Of a stretch of DNA of 64,000 nt, positions 53,007 to 63,875 are shown one piece after another. Numbering within the stretch: the first letter of the stretch is position 1; every line of letters starts with the position of its first letter. The position numbers and the translations under genes were made by a program. The notes beneath the pieces were generated by a model. It had not been told where the DNA came from. It saw only the letters and a list, made by a program, of their open reading frames with translations, and ran no database searches. This DNA is from Haematococcus lacustris (taxonomy: Eukaryota; Chlorophyta; Chlorophyceae; Chlamydomonadales; Haematococcaceae): positions 5,877,212-5,941,211 of the forward strand of contig JASKMD010000005.1 of assembly GCA_030144725.1 (NCBI GenBank), read 5' to 3'.

Positions 53007-56000
53007 TCATGCAAGTGCATGTCCTTGTGCTTGTGGGGATGGGGGCGCACACACAGCTTGCACGCGGTCTCGACTCCTAGCGTGGATGTACTTCAAGTCT
53101 TTGATCATCCACAGCTGCTGCGGCTCGGTGAACAGCAGCCACACCAGTGCCACGACAGCCTGCTCGTTCCACCTGAAACAAAAGCGGCACTGCCCCATAC
53201 CGTGTCAACCAAAAGAACAAGATTGCAGCAACCACCACCATGCACTCTTGGTGGGGCAAGGATTGCAGCAACATCTGCTGTAGCAGTCCAATCCAACCCA
53301 TAGCACACAACCAAGCCCATGGCATGCACCGCATAGTAAGGGGTGGCATCGAGGAGCAAGGTGGGCCATGGCATGTGCAGCAGCAGCAATACAAGCAGCA
53401 CCACTGCCAGCCATGGTGCCTGACCTGTGCCGGTCCATGCCTCCACTCAGCAGGCACAGTGTGATCCAGTCCTGCACCTGCATGGGCAGCAGGCGGCAGC
53501 GACGACAGTGGCAGGGCACCGCTCAACCCATACACCCCATCAGTGCCAGCCTAACATGGCCATCGCCCAGTGCTAATGTCAACAACACAGACATTGTGGC
53601 AACATTGAAGGCACTGGAGGCACACACGCCGTCAGCCCTAGGCTGCTAGGCTAAAGATCTCATGGCCCTCACTGCTGAAAGAAAGAAAGAAAGAAAGAAA
53701 GAAAGAAAAGAAAGAAAGAAAGAAAGAAAGAGCTACTGTCATGAAGGAGCGTGACTGGACATTTTCATTTGCTCCACTTTACTAATTGGCCGCCTAAACC
53801 TGGAGGTACCCTAACCGTCAGGCTGCCTAGCCGCCCTCCCAGGGGTGGACATCCAAGTGCTCCAGCAAACACGCTCCAGGCTCCCCTACTGCCAGCACAC
53901 CAGGCTCCCCTAGCTCTCAGCTCTCACGGCTCAGGACGCAGTAGCAGCCGCACTACTAGCTGTGCACCACACCCCTGGGTCAACAGGCCAGCGGGTTTGA
54001 CTGCATGTACAGCCTGTGCATGGGTAGGTCAGAAGTGGCACACCAAAGGGTGAGCACACCTTTTCCCGCTCACTCACCCGTGGGTCCCTCCACAGCTGCA
54101 TGGTCATCACCACAAAGTTGCCGTACTGCAGCCAGGCCAACCAAGCAGACACCTGCCCAGTCACATCAGGGGGCCCCCCCGAGGGTGCTGTCTTGGCCTT
54201 CTCGGTGTTTTGGCTGCTCCTGAGCTGAGTGAATGGCCTCTGCTCCTGGACTGCTGCTGGGCAGCAGTTCTGCTATCAGCTGAGTGGCGGCACCTTGCAC
54301 CTGGCGGGTGTTTGTCAAGGATTATCACATGCACTGCACACTGTTGCTGCGAGACAGCTCGTTCCCTCCTCTCCAGGCCACTGCCATACCTTGCTGCACC
54401 TGACCTCACTGCATGGCCTATAACCTGCTCTGCCCCTGCCACTTGCCCCTATTCTACCTGGCCCAGCCACCTGCCCCTAGCAAGCCCTGCTGCATTCCAA
54501 CCCCAGCTCACCAGGTACTGGTTGTCATATCCAGTGCTGCTCTCATTGGCTCGCCACCCTGTGGCAACAGCAAACAGAGCAGACCTCAGTTGAACAGGGG
54601 CGCAGGGCCGGGTTTGCCCTGGTCCAGAGCTCACCCTGTGCACCAGGCATTGAGAATGCCAGTAAGCATGTCAAGTGTCACCAAGGCATCGACCTGTCTT
54701 GGAGAACAGGCCGCTCCAGTTCCCTGGTGCCACGTGGCGCCACAGCGTGCTGCTTGCTCGGTACCCCGTGGACTGCACAGCAGGCGGTGCAGCAAGGCCT
54801 GTACACCGCACTGGCAACCACCTAACGATGCAACGTGCCAAAAAAGTACGCGGAAGAAACAAGACAAAACGACAAACGGGTGGTCCACATCAGGCAAGTC
54901 TCTGTGCACCTCATCCTGAGTAAAGTAGAGGCCATACCAGGTTGGCGGGCATCACAGTGTGCAACCACCATCATCATCGTCAGCATCACTGCCACTGGGA
55001 GCTTCCCTGGGGCCCCGCCCCACCACACCCAAGAGCCACCATGGCTGGCACAAGAGCACCACTCCTAACACCTGGGCGCAAGATGTGTGGCTCTGTCCAG
55101 TGTTCAGTGCACTGCACACAGGCATACAGAAGCACCAGCGGGACCTCGACCATGGTGCAGTCATACACCTGTGCCTGCCTGCAGCCTTGCTCAGTGACAC
55201 ACGCTGCAGTGAGGATGCGTCATGGCAGTGAGGCTCAGTGGCATAGTCCTGCTTGGCAGCACCTGGAGGAAGAAGGCTGCCAGCTCCGGCAGCCCACGTG
55301 TGATGAGTGTGGTTTCAGTGACGATGCGGTGGTTGGCCAGCAGGTAGTTGTTGGCCTGGAAAGTGCTGATGATGTTGTGGCCCAGAGGCTGAGTAATGAA
55401 TAGATCATCGTCCGCCTGTGGGTCAGCCGCGGAGTCAACTCTCACTGCATGATTAGAAGCTTGGGGCATCAGTATTTTCGAGAGCAACAGGACACAGTTG
55501 TCCACCATCGCTGCTGCCAGCAATAAAGACCCTTGCCAGGGCAGGATGCTATCGCATGGACGTCTGCCTGCAGCCTTCGATTGGTTGCGCACCTGCAATG
55601 CGGCTGTGTAGTTCAGCATGGCAGTAATGGTGAAGGGAACCAGGAGGCGCCAGTGGCCCATGACTGCATGTGCAACCGGACATTGACAATATGTGCAGCA
55701 ATAGCGGTTACCACCTTAGGTTCACCCTGCCTTGATCAGGTAGCACTGACAGCTTATGGCATGGAGCCCTGACATGAAAGCCTTGTTCTGGCTGCATGAG
55801 GGGGGCTATCCATGCAGCAGCAACACCATCCTAATGCAACCTCCCTCTTGGCACAGCCGGTGGGCAGGTTCAGCAGGACTTCAAGCCTAGTCAGTGCCCT
55901 CGTCAGGGTCAAGATGGGTAAGGAGCCCTAACAGGCAGCGCAATGCCTGTGGCACACTTAGGCCTTTTCTTAGCACCTTCCCTGCTGCACTGTTGCTGTC

Positions 56001-56901
56001 TGTGCTGTCTGTATTATTGGTGCAAATTGCTGCTGTTTGGCAGCTTGCAAACAGGCATGGCAGCTTACATCAGAGCATGTGTTTCATGCCAACATTTATC
56101 GCCCCACCCTTGCAAGGGGGTGTGGGTAGGAAATTAGGTATTGGTACCGGTTGTTCGTCTCAAACACACAGCTCGGATTACAGGTAACGCAGCTCCTACC
56201 CATTAGTAGGGGATTAATGCGCTGTTTGGCAGCTAGTAGGGCTTTTTTCCTTGGTAGCTAGTCTCTGATGGTAGCTAGTCTCATTGGTAGCTAGTCTCTG
56301 ATGTACTCACTGATGTAGTCTGGGCCAAAGCGCTTTTCCCAGTACTGGGCCATGCTGTTGTTGTGGTTGCTGTACAGCCAGGGCCGCCTCATTGTCCTCC
56401 ACTGCCGCTCACTGATGTCTAGCAAGCACACAGCTGAGCTGAGCCGCTGGATAGCTGTGAAGGCTGGGTCAGCAAGCCGATGAGATGGCAGGAAAACAAA
56501 AATGTCAAGGGGAGTGTCTTTGCCAATGTTGCTGAGCATCTTTGTGACAGCACACTGCAGGGCCGCATCTCGCTGCCTGTTGTCATGTCGGTGCAAGTAG
56601 GTAACCTGCAGCAGCAGGACGTGTCCCAATTGTGTGCTCCAGTCAGCTGGCCATGGTTACACAGGCGATGCAGACTCACGGCCAAGCGCTGGTGCACGTC
56701 CACTTGTTGGTGCCCGTTCGAGGCAAACCTCCGGGCAACTGCGAGCTGCTGCTTGAGGCCCGGTATGCGTAAGTTACGTGCTAAGGAGTGCGGCGGGACA
56801 AGCTGTTGGCTTGCACTGTCTAGCACAAGGCTACAAACAAGCACGCAAACAAGTGAACGGAATGACAGCAGGCTGTCGGTGCATCGGCGGTGCATCGCCA
56901 A
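53007..56901 (-). CDS. Putative secretory-pathway nucleotide-sugar transferase, multi-exon
   Basis: The minus-strand gene is read from conserved exon pieces. N-terminal signal anchor (FRSLVCVLVCSLVLDSA, from ATG 56899-56901). 56550-56300: DIFVFLPSHRLADPAF, SSAVCLLDISERQWR, AQYWEKRFGPDYISEY. 55440-55260: DDDLFITQPLGHNIISTF then ETTLITRGLPELAAFFLQ. About 54136-54085: QYGNFVVMTMQLWRDPR. About 53198-53010: RWNEQAVVALVWLLFTEPQQ to a stop. The order (an acidic D-D/E-x-F patch, GLPEL, GNFVxM, RWNEQ) recalls GT15-like and related algal transferases, which add sugars in the Golgi. Exon borders were not all resolved and intactness is unproven. Confidence 0.5.
53677..53730. repeat. (AAAG)n microsatellite
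   Basis: About 13 tetranucleotide copies with one extra A at about 53708. It lies in an intron of the leftward gene. Confidence 0.95.
56063..56225 (+). ncRNA. Conserved 3' element of the Fanzor/TnpB-like repeat, solitary copy
   Basis: AGAGCATGTGTTTCATGCCA, a strong hairpin (CCCCACCCTTGCAAGG then GGGTGTGGG), then GGAAATTAGGTATTGGTAC, in the same order as at 44637. A further block GCAGCTCCTACCCATTAGTA GGGG at 56190-56213 recurs at 59783-59806, just upstream of the other coding remnant. No coding part is recognised next to it. It may be a right end joined to the left end of another copy. RNA function is inferred. Confidence 0.35.
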
Positions 56902-56965
56902 TGCGTAAGCTTGAATGGACTATACAGCCCGTCTTTCTTGGATACGATTGAGTCCTCAACTTTAG

Positions 56966-57662
56966 TCAACTGAGTGAAGCAACTTCAATCACGTACAATA
57001 TCGTTCCGTACATTCCGCCCCCCCCAAACCAATGCCGGCAGGGAGAACCAAGACTGGAGCTGAAGATGCCGGTGCAGGGGCTATCTCTACATAATCGACC
57101 TTTTTCCCAAATAGCTACCCTTTTCCCACTGGCGCGGCGAAATGTATTAATTTGAATTAAATAAGATTCCTCCCGGTCGACGGTCCACAGTCGTTCTCGC
57201 ACGTCCCGCTCGTACCGTTCGTCCCGTTTATTGCTGTTTTGACTCTCAGCCACACCAAATGGATGCGGTGCTGGGTTTTGCGGCTGGCTGCCCAATTGGT
57301 TGCCCGCATGGCTGCGCTCCTTGTTGTTGCAGGGGCTGTCGTTGCACGGCCTGTTGCGCATGCTGCGCATGTTGCAGTCCCTGACGTTGTTGGAGTAATT
57401 GCCACAAGAGTGTATTCACGTCCATCGCAGCAACCTGCGGATGTTACAGATGTTACAGATGTTACGGATTTTACGGATGTTACGGATGTCAACCCACTTG
57501 CCCAAGCTGCCAACATCGGTCAACGCACTAGCCAACGCAGCCAGAACCGACTACACCTGCTACTCGCACCTGCCTGGTTGCTGTGCGTGACCGGGCTCCG
57601 CGTGGCCCCGACCTGGCTGCGGGTTAGGGCGCGACCGATCATATGACTTGCTAAGGAATTGG
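56966..57662. other. No gene recognised; short 9-bp repeat
   Basis: A GATGTTACG/A nonamer is repeated about six times at 57439-57490. Open frames on both strands (57239-57646 plus, 57157-57516 minus) show no domain. Confidence 0.55.
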
Positions 57663-58579
57663 TCATATGTAGTAGATAACGACAAAACCGCCAGTGCTAA
57701 AGGATTTAAACACGCGAGGCCGAGCACCGGCGCTAAACAGCTCGAGACCGAAGCCAGCGGCCGCGGAGCGTAGCGACGCGGCCGCTGGCTGAGGTCGAGA
57801 GCTGTTTAGCGCCGGTGCGAGGCCGAGCGTGTTTAAACCTTTAGCACGCAGCGGTTTTGTCGCTATCTAGTGTAGTGGCGTTTTCAAAGCGTTTAAGCTT
57901 TAGCCAGCGCGGCGGAGCCGCGCTGGCTCTGTCTCTCACATCTGGTGTGACATGTGTAATGCTGACCGCCGCGCATCTATTCCCTGCTGTCTTTGTTCGA
58001 TGTCCGAGCACATCTTGCCTGCATCTGACTTCCATGACGAAGACTGTGATCGCGACGGTGGTTGCCCTGTTTACAAGTCCCCTCCGCTACTAACAGCCAC
58101 AAACCAAACTTGTGGTTGTTAGTAGGGGAGGGGACTTGTTTGTGGCTGTTAGTAGCGGAGGGGACTTGTAAACAGGGCAACCACCGTCGCGATCACAGTC
58201 TTCGTCATCGTAGTCCGATGCAGTCGAGATATGCTCGGACATCGAACAAAGACAGCAGGGAATAGATGCGCGGCGGTCAGCATTACACATGTCACACCAG
58301 ATGTGAGAGACAGAGCCAGCGCGGCTCCGCCGCGCTGGCTAAAGCTTAAACGCTTTGAAAACGCCACTACACTAGATAGCGACAAAACCGCTGCGTGCTA
58401 AAGGTTTAAACACGCTCGGCCTCGCACCGGCGCTAAACAGCTCTCGACCTCAGCCAGCGGCCGCGTCGCTACGCTCCGCGGCCGCTGGCTTCGGTCTCGA
58501 GCTGTTTAGCGCCGGTGCTCGGCCTCGCGTGTTTAAACCCTTTAGCACTGGCGGTTTTGTCGTTATCTACTACATATGA
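57663..58579. mobile_element. 917-bp near-perfect palindrome with nested palindromes (foldback element)
   Basis: Every position i pairs with 116242-i. Arms 57663-58100 and 58142-58579 match except for a short block (left about 58008-58040, right about 58202-58234) and the centre. Ends are TCATATG / CATATGA with TGG on both outer sides (57660-57662, 58580-58582), a possible 3-bp target duplication. Within each arm a further imperfect palindrome of about 197 bp (57673-57869; mirror 58373-58569) and a 27-bp one (57902-57928) occur. Open frames (57857-58093 plus and mirror) show no domain. It is probably a non-autonomous foldback or dimerised inverted-repeat element. Confidence 0.9.
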
Positions 58580-58604
58580 TGGCTTAAAGATGTGATATGA
58601 CCGG

Positions 58605-58690
58605 GTCTGTAGTCAAGAGGATAATGTGGCAGATCGCCACACTAACCCACCTGGGAACCCCGAGTGTAGAGAGGGTTTGATGTCCTCCAA
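58605..58690 (+). other. Possible tRNA-derived sequence
   Basis: TAGTCAAGAGGA (58613) fits the pol III A box in 11 of 12 positions; a 5-bp stem with 7-base loop (TGTGG / CCACA) follows at the anticodon-arm position; a degenerate B box (GGTTTGATGTCC) lies about 60 bases on. T33 and a proper T arm are missing. It could be a SINE head. Confidence 0.25.
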
Positions 58691-58749
58691 ACCAGTATCA
58701 CTCTCAGTTGTACTCCTCTACTCTCCTCCAAATTAGATCACGATTGAGA

Positions 58750-59420
58750 CTATGGTTGAAACCAGATTGAGACCACGGCAATGAGGTTACGGGGTTTTGC
58801 GAGTTTTGGCTTAATTATATTTCATCATATTCCATCATGCTTGATCATATGGGGTCATATCTTAAAGATTTTTTCGGGCGCGCCTTACTGCGGGTGGACC
58901 CAGGAGAAATAGGTTATTTTGGAAAAGTGCGTTCACGAAAGAATGCATTACACCCCAATAAGCCCCTTCACACCGTTCAAACTATGAAAAAACCACGCTC
59001 TCCAGGGCTGCGGGCTTGCCAAGAATACAAGAGAAAGCTGAAACAATTTACTGCGGGGTCAGAACGTGAATGGACCGAGGCAGTCGCGAGAGGTTCGGAA
59101 GATTCCGTTGACCGGTAGCCTCGCCAATGGGAAAAGGGTAAGCGCCAAATTTAAAGTATATTTTGAGCGACCGCCAACAGCACCAGGCGCCTCATCGAGG
59201 TGCGTCTCAGATCCGGGACCCCCCAGGAGGCGCTGAGGCGTAGTAGAATGCATACATTCTATTTTAAGTTTCTGGTAATTCCTCGAAGTATCTACGTGCC
59301 AAACCCCGCAGATCTCATAAGAAGGTTCAACTATACTTTGAATATGGCGTTATTTGGGGAAAAGGTCCAATACCTCAGGAACCATGCTCGCGCGTTCTAT
59401 GTAGCTGGCATATCATTGCG
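58750..59420. other. AT-richer block with a 93-codon ORF
   Basis: Base composition differs clearly from the surroundings (TTAATTATATTTCATCATAT, TTTTTTCGGGCGCGCC). The plus-strand ORF 58837-59118 encodes a basic 93-residue peptide (FFGRALLRVDPGEIGYFGKV, KKPRSPGLRACQEYKRKLKQ). No family is recognised. It could be an insertion of other origin. Confidence 0.35.
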
Positions 59421-59812
59421 ATGTGATGATGTGGTGCCCCGTAGTGGCCCCACGCATCCTGCCACAGCCCCAATGCACCCAGCCAGACACACAGTCAGCA
59501 GCTTCAGAGCCAGCGTTCTCCCGCCAGGCAAACAAAACTTGTTCAACATGGAACAACATGCTTGACTGTGGCTAATCTCACTCAGCTACTCCAAACAAGT
59601 TGAAGCAAACTCGGTCGCACCCTTAATGACTACAAACCCCACATCGATGGCACTTTCCCAACAGACCACTGGGCACCTCATCAAAACCAACAGTTATAAG
59701 GCTAACAGCCTGCTCAAACTAAGAGGCCCTATGCATTGTTGCGGCTGATGGCTGACGGCTAAAGCGGTGTAAGCAGCTCCTACCCATCAGTAGGGGAATC
59801 ATGCGCTGTTAG

Positions 59813-61025
59813 GTGAGGGCTGATAGGTGGCCGTGGTGGCCGCTGCTGAAAACATGGTTGCTGCTGAACAATGCCCGCCCTGACACTGAGCGGTGGCTAG
59901 CACCAATCAAGCCCCACCTCCAGCACCTGGCAGCAGCAAGCTCAGCCGGCACCTCCCTGGAGGCAAACCTGAAGCACATCACCGTCACCCTGGCCACCTG
60001 GGATGCGGTGTGGGAGGTGTACCTGGACCCCAAGTGGGCATGGCAGCGGCTGAGGCTGTACGGAGCCCAGGACCGGGCGCTGGAGCAGCTCTTCAACAAG
60101 GTGAGGGTTGGTGGGTGGGTAGGTGTGTGGGAGGGAGGGTAAGGGACTGGGAGGTGGTGGGTTGGGCATGAAATGAAAGAGTACTTGATTGTGCCATGCC
60201 TAAGCTGGTGTCACCATATCAGCCATCATGTGTGTGCCTTGTGTGCATGGCTGCAATTGGAAGAGGACATGGCGGAGGTGTCCATGGAGCGCCATGGGCA
60301 TGCCAAGCAGCTGGTGGTGTTCTTTGGTGCAGCTGGCATTGGCACAGCGGGAGGGTGGGGTGCTGATGCGGTGTTGCGTGCTTGCCGCAAGGTGGTGTGC
60401 AGGCCCAGAGGCGCAGGCCAGCGGCGGGGCAGGGTGGTGCTCGTGGATGAGCTCAGCAGTGAATGGCAAGCAGCCCTGTGAGGTGGAGCTGAACACACTC
60501 AGTGCCACAAGACCTGCAGGCTGGAAGCCACCAGCAGGGCAGGTGGAACAGCGCTTGCTGCGGCCAGCCTGGAGCCAGCAGCGTGACCAGCCAGTGCGGG
60601 GCCTGATGTGGTGCCCAGTAGTGCCCCCCCGCAAGCCCCCACAGGCCCCAAGCAGAAGCCAGGAAGCCACACCGGCAGCAGCCTCAGAGCCTGGGCCCAG
60701 CACTCCCCCTCCAGCCAAGCGCAGCAAGCGCACCAAGGCTGAGCCGGCAGCTGAGCCCACTAAGGTCAAAGGCAAGGGCAAGGCAGCCAAAGCCAAGCCA
60801 GCACCACAGCCAGGCCGGTGGCTGGACAGGGACTGCAATGCAGCGCTCACCATGCAGCGCATTGGGGAGAGCAGGTGGCGGCCGCTGGAGCTGTGCTACT
60901 GGCCAGACCAGGGAGCTCTGCCAGCCAAGGGCAAGGAATACCCTGGCCTGGGCTACAAGCGGCTGCGAGACAAGCCTCCCAAGGCCCAGCAGCAACAGCA
61001 GCAGCAGCCTGCTGAGGCACAGTAG
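59813..61025 (+). pseudogene. Fanzor/TnpB-like RuvC nuclease, larger remnant, frameshifted
   Basis: Exon 59855-60101: WLAPIKPHLQHLAAASSAG, LEANLKHITVTLATWDAVWE, YGAQDRALEQLFNK then a GTGAGG donor. It continues at about 60256: LEEDMAEVSMERHGHAKQLV, VVFFGAAGIGTAGGWGADAV, RRGRVVLVDE. At 60451 part of the Y/R-T-S loop is missing and the frame shifts; the rest is in the next frame: SSAVNGKQPCEVELN, PAGWKPPAGQVEQRLLRPAW, RGLMWCPVV, a long Pro/Lys/Ala insert, then GRWLDRDCNAALTMQRIGES with the RuvC-III Asp (codon 60831-60833), and a Gln-rich tail. VVxVDE, CP and RDxNAAL are TnpB/Fanzor C-terminal marks. Known proteins of this class are RNA-guided DNA nucleases of transposons. The intron acceptor is weak. 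This copy is dead. Family assignment is inference. Confidence 0.55.
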
Positions 61026-61044
61026 TGTGTGCCCCCTTTGTTGA

Positions 61045-61130
61045 GCTGTCATCAGCTTACAATTAGTGCATGCAGGTCATGCCAACTCTACACGATAGCC
61101 CTCGGGTAAGGCAATAGTTTAGGTGGTAGG
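61045..61130 (+). ncRNA. Conserved 3' element of the Fanzor/TnpB-like repeat (copy 3, weak)
   Basis: Twenty-odd bases after the stop: CAGCTTACAATTAGTGCATG, CATGCCAAC, a short CCCTCGGG hairpin and GTTTAGGTGGTAGGC, in the same order as at 44637 and 56063, but more diverged. Confidence 0.3.
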
Positions 61131-61544
61131 CGGCTCATGTGCCATGTGCACTGGGTTTACTCCACACAGCCCAATAACACTGTTTGAGTCGGGTCACTAT
61201 TGCCCACTAGTATAATCCCGCTAGTGGCCCTAGTGAGGGACAAGGGGGCTGATAGGTGGTGCTGGGAGACAAGCTGCCATGCATGTGCGCCACAATAGAT
61301 AACAAAATACGAGAGAAGACGTTCTCCCGCCAGGCCTCGCAGCCTGGACCCAGCACCCCGCCGCCTTCCATCCACTACCCTGAGCCTGCCAATGCTACCC
61401 AGCCTGACAAAGGCAACGCACTCCTGCCTAATCCTCATGATACGATGAGACTTGCAAGGAGTCTTAGGCCGTCTTTTTGCAGGCCTTGGGAGGCCATGCC
61501 CAGGGCACAGGGCTAGGGTAAAGGTTAGAGGATGCTAGTGGCTT

Positions 61545-61990
61545 GGGTCCAGGCACAGGTCAGCCAAGCTGGTTGACATGCTGCAAAAGAACCCTGAGGA
61601 GGCCTCCAACCAGGCCAGGCCAGGATCAGGCGCCTGCTGCACCTGCTACCCACAACCCTCCTACCTCCGCACGCCATAGGCAGGCTATCCCTGCCCACAT
61701 GCCCGCTGTGCCCCCAGGCAGGGGCAGGCATCACACTAGCACTGCACCTGATGCTCCCCACCTGCCTACAAGCTGCCAACCCTCGATTCCCCCGCCATCA
61801 TCATGCACTCACAACTGCGGCAACTCAACAACGACACTGCAGCCATGAGCTCCCAGCACTCTTCATCAAACACGCATGCTTGAGGAGGGAGTCGCCACAT
61901 ACCTGCGGCTCCTCTTGCTTGCGGCATGGCTTTACAATGCGGTGCGCTACACTCGGCATGTCATGTCACGGCTGGGAACTTACAGGCTCT
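61545..61990 (+). pseudogene. LINE reverse-transcriptase fragment, frameshifted
   Basis: Pieces in different frames match the LINE at 15.5-17.6 kb in order: AKLVDMLQKNPEEAS (cf. AKLLDMLKHNPGDAL), RQAIPAHMPAVPPGRGRHHT (cf. RQAVPAHLQAVPLGRGRLHS), QLRQLNNDTA and LFIKHACLRR (cf. FIKHARIVEE). Several frameshifts; a decayed copy of a related LINE. Confidence 0.75.
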
Positions 61991-62567
61991 ATCCCAAAAT
62001 GTAGGCCAACCCCATAGGTGGGTAAACCAAGTAACCATAGCCATCATTATCGTCCTTACCCTCATGCCATACACCATGCCATTACACTGCAGCTTCACAC
62101 TGTGATGTTTCAAGTTTGAAAGCCTGCGCGGCTTGGTGATGATGATGACACACCACGCTCACCATCGCCCTGCATGGGCGCTTGGCCCAGCTTGTGTTGG
62201 GCATGGCATGGGTGTGGGGAGCATCCAGACCAAGCAAGGGAGCACTGTTCACACTCTTTGCTCAACACGCCCAATTCATGATATGCCCAGAATTGCCGCT
62301 GGTCCTGGCTACTCTATGAGGCCCCAGCTCATCGCATTCAATGATGTCACACATCTTCAATCATAGCATTGCACGACACAAGTGTGCCCTGCTCCCACAC
62401 AGCTTGGCATGCCATGGCTAAAAAAGGAAGCAAGGATGTGGTACACGAGGCTGCAGTGGCAGCCTCACGTCCCACTTATAATCGATTATGACATGCAGGA
62501 TCACAACATTGATGTATCATGCAATGTGCTGTGGGCAAGGATATCAGGAGGGTATACTGGTGATTTT
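61991..62567. other. No gene recognised
   Basis: Spacer between the LINE fragment and the 3' end of the phosphodiesterase gene. It should include that gene's 3' UTR (minus strand). Confidence 0.5.
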
Positions 62568-63673
62568 TCATGGCTGTCGAGCCTTCATTGTCCCATTCTC
62601 TGAAGGTGCAGAGCTAGCTACTTCATCCGTGATGGCGACCCCTTGAGCCTGCCAGTGCCGGTAATTGCGCATGACTCCTCGCAGCAGCGGCTTGGCAGCA
62701 GTGAAGCGAGTAGTGAAATTATTGAACAGGGGCAGGGCCACAAAGTCTGCAACCAGCAGCCAAACGCATGCACACAGCTTGCATCAGGCTGTAGGGCCCC
62801 TGCATACCCACTGCAACTTGCCGTTCATGCTGTGCCACCCACCAAAGAAGCCGACTTGGGACTTTGTGATGCCCTGCTTGGTGCGGTCGCACAGGGGCGA
62901 GATGGGCAGGCCCTGAGCCCGCTCCGCATCGCCCTGTGCGAAGAACTCAGCCTCCAGCCGCGACACCCAGGCCAGGTGCACAGGCAAGGGGGCGGCCAGG
63001 TGCCCGAGGTCTGAGCACTTCAGCGCCATCTGCAGCAGACAAGCCAGGCAGGGTCAGACAAGGAGGGTAGCTCATCAATCCATTGCATGGATAACAGGCT
63101 GGGGAACAAAACCAGCTGGTTCTGTTTGCATCGATGGGTGCGTCAGTGTGATGCTGCACGTCATGTGCTTGAATCCTGTTGCACATGCCAGCCGTTCCCT
63201 CTTCATGGTCAAAGCCGTGGGTCTCAAGGAGGTAAACACGCTGGTTTGACAGCAAAGGTGATGGGTAGGACTTGCTAGGAGGCTTACCTGCAGGCTGAGA
63301 ACCTTGTCGTGGTCGGAAACAGGCAACATCCGGGAATCCTCTTCAGCATAACTGCGACCTGACAGAGTGTCAGCAGGGTCTTGTTGGCTGCAGTGCACAC
63401 AGCACACAGCAAGTCGGCACCTCCCACATACCCAGGTGGTGGCCTAACGATGGTAACAGAGTCACAGTCGACATAGCACTAGAAACAGCCAACAACAACT
63501 TCCCACACAGAGGATGTCAGCAAAGCAGCTGGTGGAGCACGCACCTGCTGTCTACACTTGGCATTGATGGCGCCTCAATGTGTTTGATCGAAGTTGTTGT
63601 CTTGGCAGGGGTCCCCGGGGCAATGCGGTGCATGGCTGTGAAGCTTCCCACAATGCTGAAGTGTTGCTTCATG
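62568..63673 (-). CDS. 3',5'-cyclic-nucleotide phosphodiesterase, C-terminal exons (gene continues past the window end)
   Basis: Four in-phase exons: 63673-63545 (MKQHFSIVGSFTAMH), 63351-63288 (YAEEDSRMLPVSDHDKVLSL), 63029-62843 (QMALKCSDLGH, PVHLAWVSRLEAEFFAQGD, GLPISPLCDRTKQGITKSQV) and 62746-62568 (GFF then DFVALPLFNNFTTRF, LLRGVMRNYRHW, stop TGA 62568-62570). This is the end of the class I PDE catalytic domain; the Asp in KCSDLGH is the second-half metal ligand, and SQVGFFDFVALPLF is the conserved substrate-pocket helix with its invariant Gln. The enzyme hydrolyses cAMP and/or cGMP. Upstream exons with the first HD motif lie beyond 64000. Algal PDEs often have transmembrane or sensor N-termini; that part is not visible. 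Confidence 0.88.
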
Positions 63674-63777
63674 CTGCAGACACAAGCACATACACACAAA
63701 CTCAGATGGACACCCCTACACCCTCCCACACACATACAACGAGGCTGATGTTGTTGATGCTTAGATGCTGCTGGTGC

Positions 63778-63875
63778 TAATGATGATGATGATGATGATG
63801 ATGGTGATGATGATGGTGATGACGGTGCTGCTGCTGCTAATGATGATGGTGACGATGGTGATGATGACATACAGT
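63778..63875. repeat. (GATGAT)n-type microsatellite
   Basis: Imperfect GAT/GGT trinucleotide run with GCTGCTGCT in the middle, in an intron of the phosphodiesterase gene. Confidence 0.9.

Noticed and set aside
58605..58690. Functional tRNA gene
   Set aside because: T33 and a consensus T arm are absent; at best tRNA-derived.
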